Source of the DNA: Soonwooa sp032062245
GTDB taxonomy: Bacteria > Bacteroidota > Bacteroidia > Flavobacteriales > Weeksellaceae
Reading direction: 5' to 3'
DNA: 36,106 nucleotides
NCBI RefSeq assembly: GCF_032062245.1
Contig: NZ_DAMBQF010000027.1
Coordinates: 1-36,106 of the forward strand
The notes under the pieces are model-generated. The model saw only the letters and a list, made by a program, of their open reading frames with translations, did not search any database and was not told the DNA's origin. A program made the translations under genes and the position numbers. Below are positions 16,451-24,174 of this stretch, in pieces (the stretch's first letter is position 1; the number at the start of each line of letters is the position of its first letter).

Positions 16451-16471
16451 AAGACCGTTAAAAACGGTCTT
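16451..16471 (-). terminator. Rho-independent terminator after the DUF6952-like gene
   Basis: A perfect 9-bp stem (AAGACCGTT with AACGGTCTT) has a 3-nt loop. On the minus strand a T-run follows (TCTTTTTTAT). It lies 23 bp past the stop of the DUF6952-like gene and just before the HAD gene, so it ends the peroxiredoxin-thioredoxin-DUF6952 unit. Confidence 0.85.
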
Positions 16472-16493
16472 CAGTACGATAAAAAATCGCTAA

Positions 16494-16742
16494 TTATTTA
16501 TCAATAGAACCCATTACTTTTTGAGCAAAAGCGTTAAGGGCGTCTTTTTCGGATAATCCGTTGCTAACTTCGTTGTGTACTTCCAAAGCACCGCAGATAT
16601 TGGTTATCATCTCACCAACAACATCCAATTCTTCTTCTTTCACACTACGGAATTCGCAGAAGCTTTCCAAAACTTCCAAAGCCGTGTTAAGTTGCTCCGG
16701 TGTTTGTGTTTGATAAAACTGTCTTATGATCGGTAATTTCAT
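16494..16742 (-). CDS. DUF6952-like small protein
   Basis: An 82-residue acidic, helical protein. I recognise it as the small flavobacterial family DUF6952 by KLPIIRQF at the start, VKEEELDVVGEMI in the middle and the end KVMGSIDK. The function is unknown. It lies 140 bp after a thioredoxin gene and the peroxiredoxin gene, on the same strand. I recall the same neighbours in other flavobacteria, which suggests a role linked to thiol peroxidase metabolism. It has one Cys in FCEF and one in ITNICGAL but no CxxC motif. Confidence 0.75.
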   Translation of the reverse strand: MKLPIIRQFYQTQTPEQLNTALEVLESFCEFRSVKEEELDVVGEMITNICGALEVHNEVSNGLSEKDALNAFAQKVMGSIDK

Positions 16743-16882
16743 GTCTTACTTTTTTGGTTTAGAAACTTTTATTTAAAACTAATTAGTTCTCAATGATACT
16801 TTTTTCATTTTTCATAAACTTGAAAAACACCCGAACTTTAAAATCTTAGTTAAGGTTTCAGATTATTAAAATCGAAAAGCTA

Positions 16883-17194
16883 TTAAGCCTTCAATTCTTC
16901 GAATAACGAGTTCAAGCTATCCACTTGATTGGTTTGCACTTGGTTTTTCAAAGTGCCATTTTCGAAAGCCGCAAAAGTTGGTAGGTTATCTACGTTTGCC
17001 ATTTTTCTACTTTCAGGAAGTTTTTCCGCATCTACATAATAGAAAGGAATATCTTCATTTTCAGAAGCCAATTTTTTGAATTTAGGCTTCATAATTCTAC
17101 AATTTCCACACCAAGAAGCGCCGTATTGCACCATCACTTTTGGGTTTTCACTTAGGATTTGTTGTAGGTTATCTTCTTTTAATTCTAAAAACAT
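16883..17194 (-). CDS. Thioredoxin-family protein with WCGNC active site
   Basis: A 103-residue thioredoxin fold with active site WCGNC (C29, C32) in ASWCGNCRIMKPKF and the cis-Pro segment NLPTFAAFENG. Ordinary thioredoxin has WCGPC; Asn in place of Pro should change the redox potential. It has no signal peptide and so is cytoplasmic. It lies 100 bp downstream of the peroxiredoxin gene, on the same strand, and is the likely dedicated reductant for it (inference). A long stem-loop lies in the gap between the two. Confidence 0.92.
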   Translation of the reverse strand: MFLELKEDNLQQILSENPKVMVQYGASWCGNCRIMKPKFKKLASENEDIPFYYVDAEKLPESRKMANVDNLPTFAAFENGTLKNQVQTNQVDSLNSLFEELKA

Positions 17195-17219
17195 TTTCTT
17201 GGATTTTGGGTGTTAAAAC

Positions 17220-17275
17220 TGTGATAATTTGTAAATAATCATCTTCAGTCCCCCTCAGCATTACAAATTATCACA
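17220..17275 (-). promoter_or_regulatory. 15-bp perfect stem-loop between peroxiredoxin and thioredoxin genes
   Basis: Arms 17220-17234 (TGTGATAATTTGTAA) and 17261-17275 are perfect inverted repeats with a 26-nt loop that holds a G-run on the mRNA strand. Only a weak T-stretch (GTTTTAAC) follows, so it is not a clean terminator. It could be an mRNA processing, stabilising or attenuation site that sets a high peroxiredoxin to thioredoxin ratio. Confidence 0.6.
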
Positions 17276-17294
17276 TTAGATTATTTTAGGACAA

Positions 17295-17927
17295 TTAGTG
17301 TTTTGCTAAGTATTCTGCAGTCGAAGTTCTGTCAGCCTTCATAGCATCTTTACCTTCTTCCCAGTTAGCTGGACAAACTTCTCCGTGTTTTTGTACGTGC
17401 GTGTAAGCATCAATAAGTCTTAGGAATTCGCTTACGTTTCTACCAAGAGGCATATCGTTAACCGCTTCGTGGAAGATTTTTCCAGTCTCGTCGATTAGGT
17501 AAGTCGCTCTGTAAGTTACGTTAGATCCTGTGTAGATTTCGTTACCTTCATCATCAAAATCGATATCTTGGTCAACAATACCTAATAGGTTAGATAGGTG
17601 TCTGTGTGTATCCGCTAGGATAGGATAAGTTACACCTTCGATACCACCGTTATCTTTTGGTGTGTTCAACCATGCGAAGTGTACTTCGTTAGTATCGCAA
17701 GACGCACCAATTACAATTGTATTTCTTTTTTTGAACTCTTCCAAAGCATCTTGAAAAGCGTGTAATTCTGTAGGACATACAAAAGTGAAATCTTTTGGAT
17801 ACCAGAATAATAATACTTTTTGTTGATTTTTGATAGCTTCATCAAGAATGTTAATTCTTAAGTTATCACCCATTTCGCTAATTGCATCGATTGTTACATT
17901 TGGGAATTGTCTTCCTACTAATGACAT
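17295..17927 (-). CDS. 2-Cys peroxiredoxin, AhpC/Prx1 type
   Basis: This 210-residue thiol peroxidase reduces hydrogen peroxide and organic peroxides in the cytoplasm. The peroxidatic C51 lies in FTFVCPTEL, the resolving C185 in GEVCPANWEEG, and the conserved active-site Arg in NVTYRATYLID. The C-terminal arm after the resolving Cys and the overall length match the typical 2-Cys class. A TACCTTTG promoter box lies 47 bp upstream, and the thioredoxin and DUF6952-like genes follow. No ahpF or oxyR gene is next to it. Confidence 0.95.
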   Translation of the reverse strand: MSLVGRQFPNVTIDAISEMGDNLRINILDEAIKNQQKVLLFWYPKDFTFVCPTELHAFQDALEEFKKRNTIVIGASCDTNEVHFAWLNTPKDNGGIEGVTYPILADTHRHLSNLLGIVDQDIDFDDEGNEIYTGSNVTYRATYLIDETGKIFHEAVNDMPLGRNVSEFLRLIDAYTHVQKHGEVCPANWEEGKDAMKADRTSTAEYLAKH

Positions 17928-17973
17928 AATTTTATATTTTTAAAGTTAAACTCTTGTTTATAATTTTGTAGTA

Positions 17974-17981
17974 CAAAGGTA
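17974..17981 (-). promoter_or_regulatory. Candidate -7 box for the peroxiredoxin gene
   Basis: On the minus strand this reads TACCTTTG, an exact TAnnTTTG match 47 bp before the ATG. No good TTG is found at the standard -33 distance. Confidence 0.55.
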
Positions 17982-18060
17982 ATAAGATTTTGTGAATTAA
18001 AAAATTAAAATCAATTTATAAAATCTATCACTCCAAATTTTAAATTATTCTAAATTATTT

Positions 18061-18175
18061 GGGCGCTTTAACCGGCTTTCACTACTCGCTTTTTTGCAGG
18101 ATGACTGAGCGGAGCCGAAGCAACCTTGCAAAAAGAGCTCAAACATGCCGCTCAATCCGGAGCGCTTTGACTATC
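18061..18175. repeat. GC-rich nested palindromic intergenic element
   Basis: The block is markedly richer in G and C than its AT-rich surroundings. It has paired arms GCTTTTTTGCAGG/CCTTGCAAAAAGAGC (about 18088-18100 and 18124-18138), GACTGAGCGG/CCGCTCAATC (about 18103-18112 and 18148-18157) and GCGCTTT/AGCGC at the edges. Interleaved arms imply alternative folds. It does not match the 11.5-kb repeat. It looks like a dispersed intergenic element, but only one copy is in the window. Confidence 0.55.
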
Positions 18176-18209
18176 TTTTTGTTATATAAATTTACAACTT
18201 AAACAAAAG

Positions 18210-18236
18210 AAAACCAAGCTTATACAACTTGGTCTT
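18210..18236 (-). terminator. Probable terminator of the aminotransferase gene
   Basis: On the minus strand a 9-bp stem (AAGACCAAG with CTTGGTTTT, one G-U pair) has a 9-nt loop and is followed by CTTTTG. It lies about 190 bp past the stop of the aminotransferase gene, which is far, but nothing better lies in between. Confidence 0.55.
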
Positions 18237-18427
18237 CTATGATATTTGTTAGGTTGTTTTAAGCATTAAAACATTTAAAAATTTAAGGATTAAAAAATTG
18301 AATCATTTATAAAATCAAAATGCGATTAGATTAATCAAAAATCGTAAATCCAAAATCATAAATTAAAAAAAATCATAATTTATAATTCCTTAATCTTTCA
18401 AGCTTTTAATCTTTCAATAATCAACAA

Positions 18428-19618
18428 CTACAAATCTTTAACAAACTCTTTTATTCTTCGCATCGCTTCGATAAGATCAGCTTCAGAGGTTGCATACGAG
18501 AATCTAATACAATTAGGATTCCCGAACGATGTGCCACCAATACAACCAACATGAGCATGTTCTAAAAGGCACATTGCAAAATCGTCAGCATCTTTTATTA
18601 ATGTTCCTTCAATAGTTTTCCCAATGAAATAAGAAATATCTGGGAAGAAGTAGAATGCGCTTTTCGGAAGATTACATTTGAAGCCATTGATGTCTTTCAT
18701 AAGATCGTACACCAAATCACGACGTTTGTGGAAAGCTTCAATCATATAATTAAAATCAGATTTTGGCATTTCCAGAGCAGTAATCGAAGCACGTTGTGCC
18801 ACGGTATTTGCGCCGCTCGTCATTTGACCTTGGATTTTATCACAAGCTTTCGCCAACCATTCTGGACACGCCGAATAACCGATTCTCCAACCAGTCATCG
18901 CAAAAGCTTTACTCATCCCGTTGATGACCGCTGTTTGCTCATAGACTTCAGAAAATTCCGCAATCGAAGTATGCTTTCCAGTATAATTAATGTATTCGTA
19001 GATTTCGTCAGAGATTATCGTGATTTGCGGATATTTTGCAACAACCGCTGCAATCGCTTTTAGCTCATCATAAGTATAAAAACTTCCCGACGGATTACAT
19101 GGCGAACTATAAAGAATAGCTTTTGTTTTTGGCGTGATGGCTTGTTCTAATTGTTCAGCCGTCATTTTAAACTCGGTGTCGATGCTGGTTTCGATAAAGA
19201 CAGATTTTCCGCCCATCATTTTTACCATTTCATCATAACTTACCCAGTATGGCGCTGGCAAAATTACTTCATCACCATCATTAATTATAGAAGCCAAAAC
19301 ATTAATTATCGATTGCTTAGCACCATTAGAAACGCAAATTTGTGTTGGTTTATAATCGAGATTATTATCTCTTTTTAGTTTGTTAGCGACGGCTTGTCTC
19401 AACTCCAAAAATCCAGGAACAGGCGAGTAGTGGCTGTAGTTTTCATTAATAGCGTCAAACGCCGCTTGTTTTATTTTTTCGGGAACGTCAAAATCGGGTT
19501 CTCCAAGTGTAAGACTGATAACATCTATACCATTAGCTTTCATTTCTCGCACTTTATTACTCATTACAAAAGTTTGAGAATAGCTTAATCTATTAAGACG
19601 GTCAGAATATTTTTCCAT
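18428..19618 (-). CDS. aspC: Aspartate aminotransferase, class I, PLP-dependent
   Basis: This 396-residue fold-type I aminotransferase should interconvert aspartate and oxaloacetate with glutamate and 2-oxoglutarate. The PLP-binding Lys is in NGMSKAFAMTGWRIGY. Other conserved sites are SLTLGEPDFDVP at the N-terminus, SNGAKQSI for phosphate binding, SPCNPSGSFYT, SDEIYEYI (the Asp that contacts the pyridine N) and NCIRFSYATS with the substrate-carboxylate Arg. Length and pattern match the bacterial Ib aspartate aminotransferases. It is monocistronic, with a TATCTTTG box upstream. The exact substrate range (Asp, aromatic amino acids or prephenate) cannot be settled from sequence alone. Confidence 0.93.
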   Translation of the reverse strand: MEKYSDRLNRLSYSQTFVMSNKVREMKANGIDVISLTLGEPDFDVPEKIKQAAFDAINENYSHYSPVPGFLELRQAVANKLKRDNNLDYKPTQICVSNGAKQSIINVLASIINDGDEVILPAPYWVSYDEMVKMMGGKSVFIETSIDTEFKMTAEQLEQAITPKTKAILYSSPCNPSGSFYTYDELKAIAAVVAKYPQITIISDEIYEYINYTGKHTSIAEFSEVYEQTAVINGMSKAFAMTGWRIGYSACPEWLAKACDKIQGQMTSGANTVAQRASITALEMPKSDFNYMIEAFHKRRDLVYDLMKDINGFKCNLPKSAFYFFPDISYFIGKTIEGTLIKDADDFAMCLLEHAHVGCIGGTSFGNPNCIRFSYATSEADLIEAMRRIKEFVKDL

Positions 19619-19637
19619 GATAATATTAATTAGCGGA

Positions 19638-19645
19638 CAAAGATA
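19638..19645 (-). promoter_or_regulatory. Candidate -7 box for the aminotransferase gene
   Basis: On the minus strand this reads TATCTTTG, an exact TAnnTTTG match about 20 bp before the ATG at 19618. Confidence 0.55.
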
Positions 19646-19690
19646 ATGCTAAATATAATATGATTTTTCTCATTTGTTTATTTGTTGAAT

Positions 19691-19728
19691 ATTTGTCAAA
19701 GCCTGTGTTAATGCAGGTTTTGATAAAT
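19691..19728 (+). other. 15-bp hairpin with a T-run in a divergent gap
   Basis: Arms 19691-19705 (ATTTGTCAAAGCCTG) and 19714-19728 pair along all 15 positions on the plus-strand RNA, two of them as G-U pairs. On the minus strand those two would be C-A mismatches, so the fold favours plus-strand RNA. GAGTTG and a T-run follow. It could be a terminator of a short plus-strand RNA, but no start for such an RNA is evident. Confidence 0.45.
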
Positions 19729-19911
19729 GAGTTGTTTTTTTAATCGTTTTTTAATAATACGACAATATGTGAGTTTTCTTTATAAATTATCGATCTAATT
19801 AATCTGAACCATTACATTTTAATAGGTTCAATTAATAAAATATTATATTATGTTTAAATATAAGTAAAAAACTATATTATTTAACAAATGTTAATTTAAA
19901 GAAATAATTTC

Positions 19912-19919
19912 TATTTTTG
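19912..19919 (+). promoter_or_regulatory. Candidate -7 box for the T9SS protein gene
   Basis: TATTTTTG followed by CAGCC is an exact TAnnTTTG match 52 bp before the ATG. The rest of the 19619-19971 gap holds the minus-strand promoter of the aminotransferase, the hairpin at 19691 and AT-rich DNA. Confidence 0.55.
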
Positions 19920-19971
19920 CAGCCCAATTTTAGATAACTAATAATTGCATAAAAAATAAATTTTATTTCTA

Positions 19972-22900
19972 ATGAAAAAAATCGCACTTTTTGTTAATGT
20001 TATTGCAGTTAATTTTCTATTTGCTCAATCATCATTGGTGTTATGGAACAATAAAAACTTAACACCAAATACAAAAAACAATTTAATTTCAGCCGAAAAC
20101 TTAACATCAACAGTTACATTGTCCGCAGACAAAGACAATCAAACTTTTTTTAATACCGAAAATTGGCCAACGCCTAATTATAATAATCAATCAGAAAAAA
20201 CACTTGATCCTAACAAGTATTTACAGTTTGTTGTTAAACCAAAAATTGGTAATCAAATTAATATTTCAAAAATAGATTTAGATTACAGAATGCAAGGCAA
20301 TTCGGCAAAAATGGAGGTTCGATATTCTTTAGATCCTAATTTTTCTAATTATAAAGTTCTTCTTGAAGACCAAAATATCTCTGGCAACAATTGGCAAAAA
20401 CTGTCTTTAACAGATTTTTCACAATTGCCATCTCAAACAATATTATCTGGAAAAGCGTTGTACATCCGCATCTATATTTACCAGACGAATAACAGATTTC
20501 AAATTCGTTATACCGAAAATACTGCAGATGGTCCTACAATCTACGGTACAGCTTCCGCACAAGTGCCTACTGTACCTATTCCGGCTAACGATAATGTGAC
20601 AACGACAAAAAACAACGACGTGACTATCGATGCGATGAGTAATGATTTTTATCAAACTACAGCTGTTCTCAGTATTGCAAAATCACCTCTACATGGCGCA
20701 TTAACAGTTAATAAAGATCAAACCATTACATACACACCAGAAGAATCTTATGTCGGGAAAGATAGTTTTTACTATATACTACAAGACTCAACGGGGACTT
20801 CCAATCAAGCTCGAGTTGATATTGATGTAACGCAAGAGAAAAATATTTCTTTGATCCAATGGGATAATACGGATTTATCTGCGCATTCTTTAAATTCTAA
20901 TGTATCAGGAAATCCTGTTAAATCGGTCGGTTTAACTCTGAATGGCGGCACTTGGAGCGAACCTTTTTTCATGATTTCAAATCTTCCTAAACCTAATCAA
21001 GCAATTGATTTTAGTAAATATGTTGAGTTTAATATAGAAGCTATCAATAAGCAAATTGATTTAAAAACATTTGATCTAGAATATCAAGCTAACGGCGGTT
21101 CGGGATTTTTCAAAATACAATATTCTAAAGATCAAAACTTCAAAAATGGAGTTCAGGATTTAACAGGAGAAATTGCTTATTCTAATAAATGGACGACATC
21201 GAGTTTTAGTTTTGGAGCTGACAATATTCTTTTGCCAGGCGAGAAGCTATATATCCGACTTTATCCATATAAAAGTTACAACGATCTTTTAATAAGATTA
21301 TCAAAAAATCCTTTATATGGTCCAGCTATTAAGGGGATTCTTAGTAATTACAATAAAACAAATTGGGTAAAACTACCCAGCCCACACTGGGATAACGGCG
21401 TACCAAACTTGTTGAAATCTGCGACAATTATTGCTGATTATGATACTAGCTCATATGGTTCGATAGAAGCTTCTAATTTGACGGTCAATGCTTCAGCAAA
21501 ATTAAAAATCAATAATGATGACTATATAAAAATAGCCAACAGTATAACCAATCTAGGTAGTGCGGAAAATATAGTAATGGAGACTGATGCTAATATTTTA
21601 CAAATTAATAATGCTCCTAATATTGGAAATATTATAGTGAAACGTACAACAAAGCTTCCCAAAATGGGATATAATTATTGGTCAGCGCCTGTTACTGGAC
21701 AAAACTTATATCAATTTTCAGACGGGTACAATCAAGCTATAAATCCGGCTAATCCTCAAGGGACACCTTGGAATCGTTTTTATGTTTATAATGAAGCAAC
21801 GGACTATTTCGTTAATGCAGTTGCTAATGAAATTAAACTCGATGTTAATTCAGAGTTTCAAAAATCGCGAGGTTATGCTATACGTGGTAAAAATAGCTTC
21901 CCAACTGTGTTAACGCCTGACTCACCAGTTGTTGAATTTAAATTTACCGGTATTCCTAACAATGGGAATATCGAGTCATTTATTTTGAAATATACAAATG
22001 ATAGCCATGGTTTCAACATGGTGGGTAATCCTTATCCATCTAATATTGATCTTGATAAATTTTTCTTTGAGAATATAGATCTTATTCAGCCCATTGTTTA
22101 TTTATGGACAAATAATGATATGAGTATGCTAACACAACAAGGTGCCAACTATAACGGAAATAATTATGCGATCTATAACAGAATGGGAGGGATTCCTGCA
22201 ACTTACAAAGGTCTTAACAGAAATATTCCACGAGCATCACTAAAAGCAACACAAGGCTTTATTGTTCAAGCAAAACCGACAGGGAAAAACAAAGCCTTAC
22301 GTTTTACAAATGCTATGAGAACTAGCGAAGATGGAATTTTTTTCAACTATAAAGTAAGTGACAAGAATCGTTATTGGTTAAATCTAAAATCGGATATGGA
22401 TATTAATAATGACATATTAATCGGTTATATGGATGATGCTACCAACGATTTTGATGAAGATCTTGATACAGAATTATTATCCATTGGTGATGATGCAATT
22501 TGGTCAGATCTTAACAATAAAAAATTAGGTATACAAGCGAGAAGCTGGGCTTCAGACGCATCAGATGTTGTAAAGCTTGGCGTCAAAATCTCACAAACAG
22601 GCAATTATACAATCTCTTTAGGTGACATGGAAGGTATTTTTGCAAACGGTCAATCTATCTATATTAAAGATAAAAGTAACTCAAATATTATAGACTTAAC
22701 ACAACAAAGCTATAGTTTCTATGCTGAAAAAGGAAGCAATGACAATCGTTTCGAAATCGTCTATAAAAAACCAGAAATTACGTTAACAACATCTGAAGAG
22801 AAAAAAGAAATCCAAATCTATAAAGCGCAAAATGCATTTGTTGTTTCTTCTAAAACTGATTTTATTGAGAATATTGAAATCTATGACATGTTAGGCCGTA

Positions 22901-23025
22901 TGATCTATCAAGCACAACCAAATCATAAAACCGTAGAAATTGAAACAAGTAAATTGACGAAAGGCATGTTTATAATGAAGATTAAAACTAAAACTTTCGA
23001 CTTTACTAAGAAAATCATCAATTAA
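19972..23025 (+). CDS. Large T9SS-secreted protein with duplicated domain and Ig-like domain
   Basis: This 1017-residue surface or secreted protein has a signal peptide (KKIALFVNVIAVNFLFAQ). Residues about 22-193 (starting LVLWNNKNL) and 290-455 (starting LIQWDNTDL) are two copies of one domain of about 170 residues, sharing PNKYLQFVV/FSKYVEFNI, KALYIRIYIY/EKLYIRLYPY and a GP(T/A)I end. Between them lies an Ig-like cadherin-type module (about 198-285: PANDNVTTTKNNDVTID, then GALTVNKDQTITYTP and GKDSFYYILQD). A long beta-rich region follows, and the C-terminus (about 940-1017) is a type A T9SS sorting domain (IEIYDMLGRMIYQ ... LTKGMFIMKI). The sorting domain sends it through the type IX system to the outer surface. 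The ligand is unknown; adhesion is plausible. Confidence 0.88.
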   Translation: MKKIALFVNVIAVNFLFAQSSLVLWNNKNLTPNTKNNLISAENLTSTVTLSADKDNQTFFNTENWPTPNYNNQSEKTLDPNKYLQFVVKPKIGNQINISKIDLDYRMQGNSAKMEVRYSLDPNFSNYKVLLEDQNISGNNWQKLSLTDFSQLPSQTILSGKALYIRIYIYQTNNRFQIRYTENTADGPTIYGTASAQVPTVPIPANDNVTTTKNNDVTIDAMSNDFYQTTAVLSIAKSPLHGALTVNKDQTITYTPEESYVGKDSFYYILQDSTGTSNQARVDIDVTQEKNISLIQWDNTDLSAHSLNSNVSGNPVKSVGLTLNGGTWSEPFFMISNLPKPNQAIDFSKYVEFNIEAINKQIDLKTFDLEYQANGGSGFFKIQYSKDQNFKNGVQDLTGEIAYSNKWTTSSFSFGADNILLPGEKLYIRLYPYKSYNDLLIRLSKNPLYGPAIKGILSNYNKTNWVKLPSPHWDNGVPNLLKSATIIADYDTSSYGSIEASNLTVNASAKLKINNDDYIKIANSITNLGSAENIVMETDANILQINNAPNIGNIIVKRTTKLPKMGYNYWSAPVTGQNLYQFSDGYNQAINPANPQGTPWNRFYVYNEATDYFVNAVANEIKLDVNSEFQKSRGYAIRGKNSFPTVLTPDSPVVEFKFTGIPNNGNIESFILKYTNDSHGFNMVGNPYPSNIDLDKFFFENIDLIQPIVYLWTNNDMSMLTQQGANYNGNNYAIYNRMGGIPATYKGLNRNIPRASLKATQGFIVQAKPTGKNKALRFTNAMRTSEDGIFFNYKVSDKNRYWLNLKSDMDINNDILIGYMDDATNDFDEDLDTELLSIGDDAIWSDLNNKKLGIQARSWASDASDVVKLGVKISQTGNYTISLGDMEGIFANGQSIYIKDKSNSNIIDLTQQSYSFYAEKGSNDNRFEIVYKKPEITLTTSEEKKEIQIYKAQNAFVVSSKTDFIENIEIYDMLGRMIYQAQPNHKTVEIETSKLTKGMFIMKIKTKTFDFTKKIIN

Positions 23026-23053
23026 TTTGATTACAGAATTAATAAAGTTTTCC

Positions 23054-23061
23054 TAATTTCG
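23054..23061 (+). promoter_or_regulatory. Candidate -7 box just before rsmG
   Basis: TAATTTCG differs from TAnnTTTG at one position and ends 4 bp before the rsmG ATG. If it is used, transcription would begin at or next to the start codon and the mRNA would be leaderless. Confidence 0.35.
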
Positions 23062-23065
23062 CAGC

Positions 23066-23695
23066 ATGTCTTTAGAACTTATTTTAAAATACTTTCCGAA
23101 CATCACGGAAATCCAAAAAGAGCAATTCGCAAAACTAGAAGACCTCTATAACGAATGGAATGAGAAAATAAATGTTATCTCACGAAAAGATATGGAAAGT
23201 CTTTATGAGAAGCATATTCTGCATTCTTTAGGAATTGCAAAAATTATGGATTTCGCACCAGGCACCAAGGTTTTGGATATTGGTACTGGTGGCGGTTTTC
23301 CAGGTATTCCGTTGGCGATTTTGTATCCAGAAACGCAGTTCACCTTAATTGATAGTATCGGTAAAAAAATTACTGTCGTGCAAGCTGTTGCGGATGGCGT
23401 TGGATTGACCAATGTTACAGCAATCCATGGTCGTGCGGAAAAAGTAAAAGACAAATTCCATTTTGTGGTAAGTCGCGCTGTGACGCAGATGCCAGTTTTT
23501 CTTCGTTGGTTGCATGGTAAGTTTGAGAAAGAACAATTCAACGCAAAACATAATGGGATTTTATATCTAAAAGGTGGTGATTTAGGCGAAGAATTGGCGG
23601 GTATCAAATGCGAACTTTTTCAATTGAAAAACTTCTTTGAAGAAGATTTTTTCGAAACCAAAAAAGTTGTGTATATTTCTAAAGGAAATGTTTAA
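23066..23695 (+). CDS. rsmG: 16S rRNA (guanine-527-N7)-methyltransferase RsmG
   Basis: RsmG methylates G527 (E. coli numbering) of 16S rRNA in the small subunit, using SAM; its loss gives low-level streptomycin resistance in several bacteria. The 209-residue protein has the N-terminal helical part (LYNEWNEKINVISRKD), the SAM site VLDIGTGGGFPGIPLA (about 69-84), LIDSIGKKITVVQ and VVSRAVTQMPVFLRW. All are standard family features at normal length. It begins 40 bp after the T9SS protein gene; a promoter-like box lies just before the ATG. Confidence 0.96.
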   Translation: MSLELILKYFPNITEIQKEQFAKLEDLYNEWNEKINVISRKDMESLYEKHILHSLGIAKIMDFAPGTKVLDIGTGGGFPGIPLAILYPETQFTLIDSIGKKITVVQAVADGVGLTNVTAIHGRAEKVKDKFHFVVSRAVTQMPVFLRWLHGKFEKEQFNAKHNGILYLKGGDLGEELAGIKCELFQLKNFFEEDFFETKKVVYISKGNV

Positions 23696-23710
23696 CCTAA
23701 AAATACCGCT

Positions 23711-24121
23711 ATGAAAAATTTTACAAAATTTGGAATTGCTGTCTTAGGTATCATGTTTTTGCAGTCTTGTAACAACGATGCCTACGAGCTAAAAAGCTAT
23801 GAAGAACGAAAAATTGACAGCGTTAAGATTGATAACGACACGATGACTGTGTTTAATATGTAGCCGATAAAAGTATTTTCAACCTATAATAAAGAGTGCG
23901 AAGGCTTTTATGGTATGGATTATATCCCAAAAGATTCTATAAGAACGGTCGTTAATTATGCCTACAAAAATAATCAAACTTGTCAATCTGGGACTTATCG
24001 CGCATTTAACTTAATCCGTTTTGAACCTCAAAAAACTGGAACTTACTATTTTAAGTTTTGGCAAGGCAAAGACGCAAGTGGTAACAATATTTGGTTAGAA
24101 AAACAAATCGTTGTTGAGTAG
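23711..24121 (+). pseudogene. Small lipoprotein gene interrupted by an in-frame TAG
   Basis: ATG at 23711 opens a lipoprotein signal (FGIAVLGIMFLQSC, lipobox LQSC). After 50 codons a TAG stands at 23861-23863. The same frame then runs on without a break (PIKVFSTYNKECEGFYGMDY and beyond) to a TAG at 24119-24121. Read through, the product is 136 residues and compact, with Cys pairs in NKECEG and NQTCQSG. One change such as CAG to TAG (Gln) would explain it. I do not recognise the family. It lies 13 bp after rsmG and is followed by a terminator. Confidence 0.75.
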
Positions 24122-24148
24122 CTTTTACATAAAAATTTAACTAAATTG

Positions 24149-24174
24149 AGACCTTATTATTAAGGTCTTTTTTT
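24149..24174 (+). terminator. Rho-independent terminator abutting the nuclease start codon
   Basis: An 8-bp stem (AGACCTTA with TAAGGTCT) has a 4-nt loop and a 7-base T-run ending at 24174. The ATG of the AddB-like gene begins at the very next base. It should end the rsmG/lipoprotein transcript. Confidence 0.8.

Larger units (their letters stand above)
17982..18427. other. Long gap between peroxiredoxin and aminotransferase genes
   Basis: No coding sequence is seen here. It holds a GC-richer palindromic block (18061-18175), a terminator-like hairpin (18210-18236) and about 150 bp of AT-rich, low-complexity DNA with repeated words such as AATCATAAAT and AATCTTTCAA. No tRNA or known ncRNA is recognised. 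Confidence 0.7.

Noticed and set aside
17982..18427. tRNA, riboswitch or CRISPR in the gap
   Set aside because: No cloverleaf, no regularly spaced repeats and no riboswitch core were found; only palindromes and AT-rich words.
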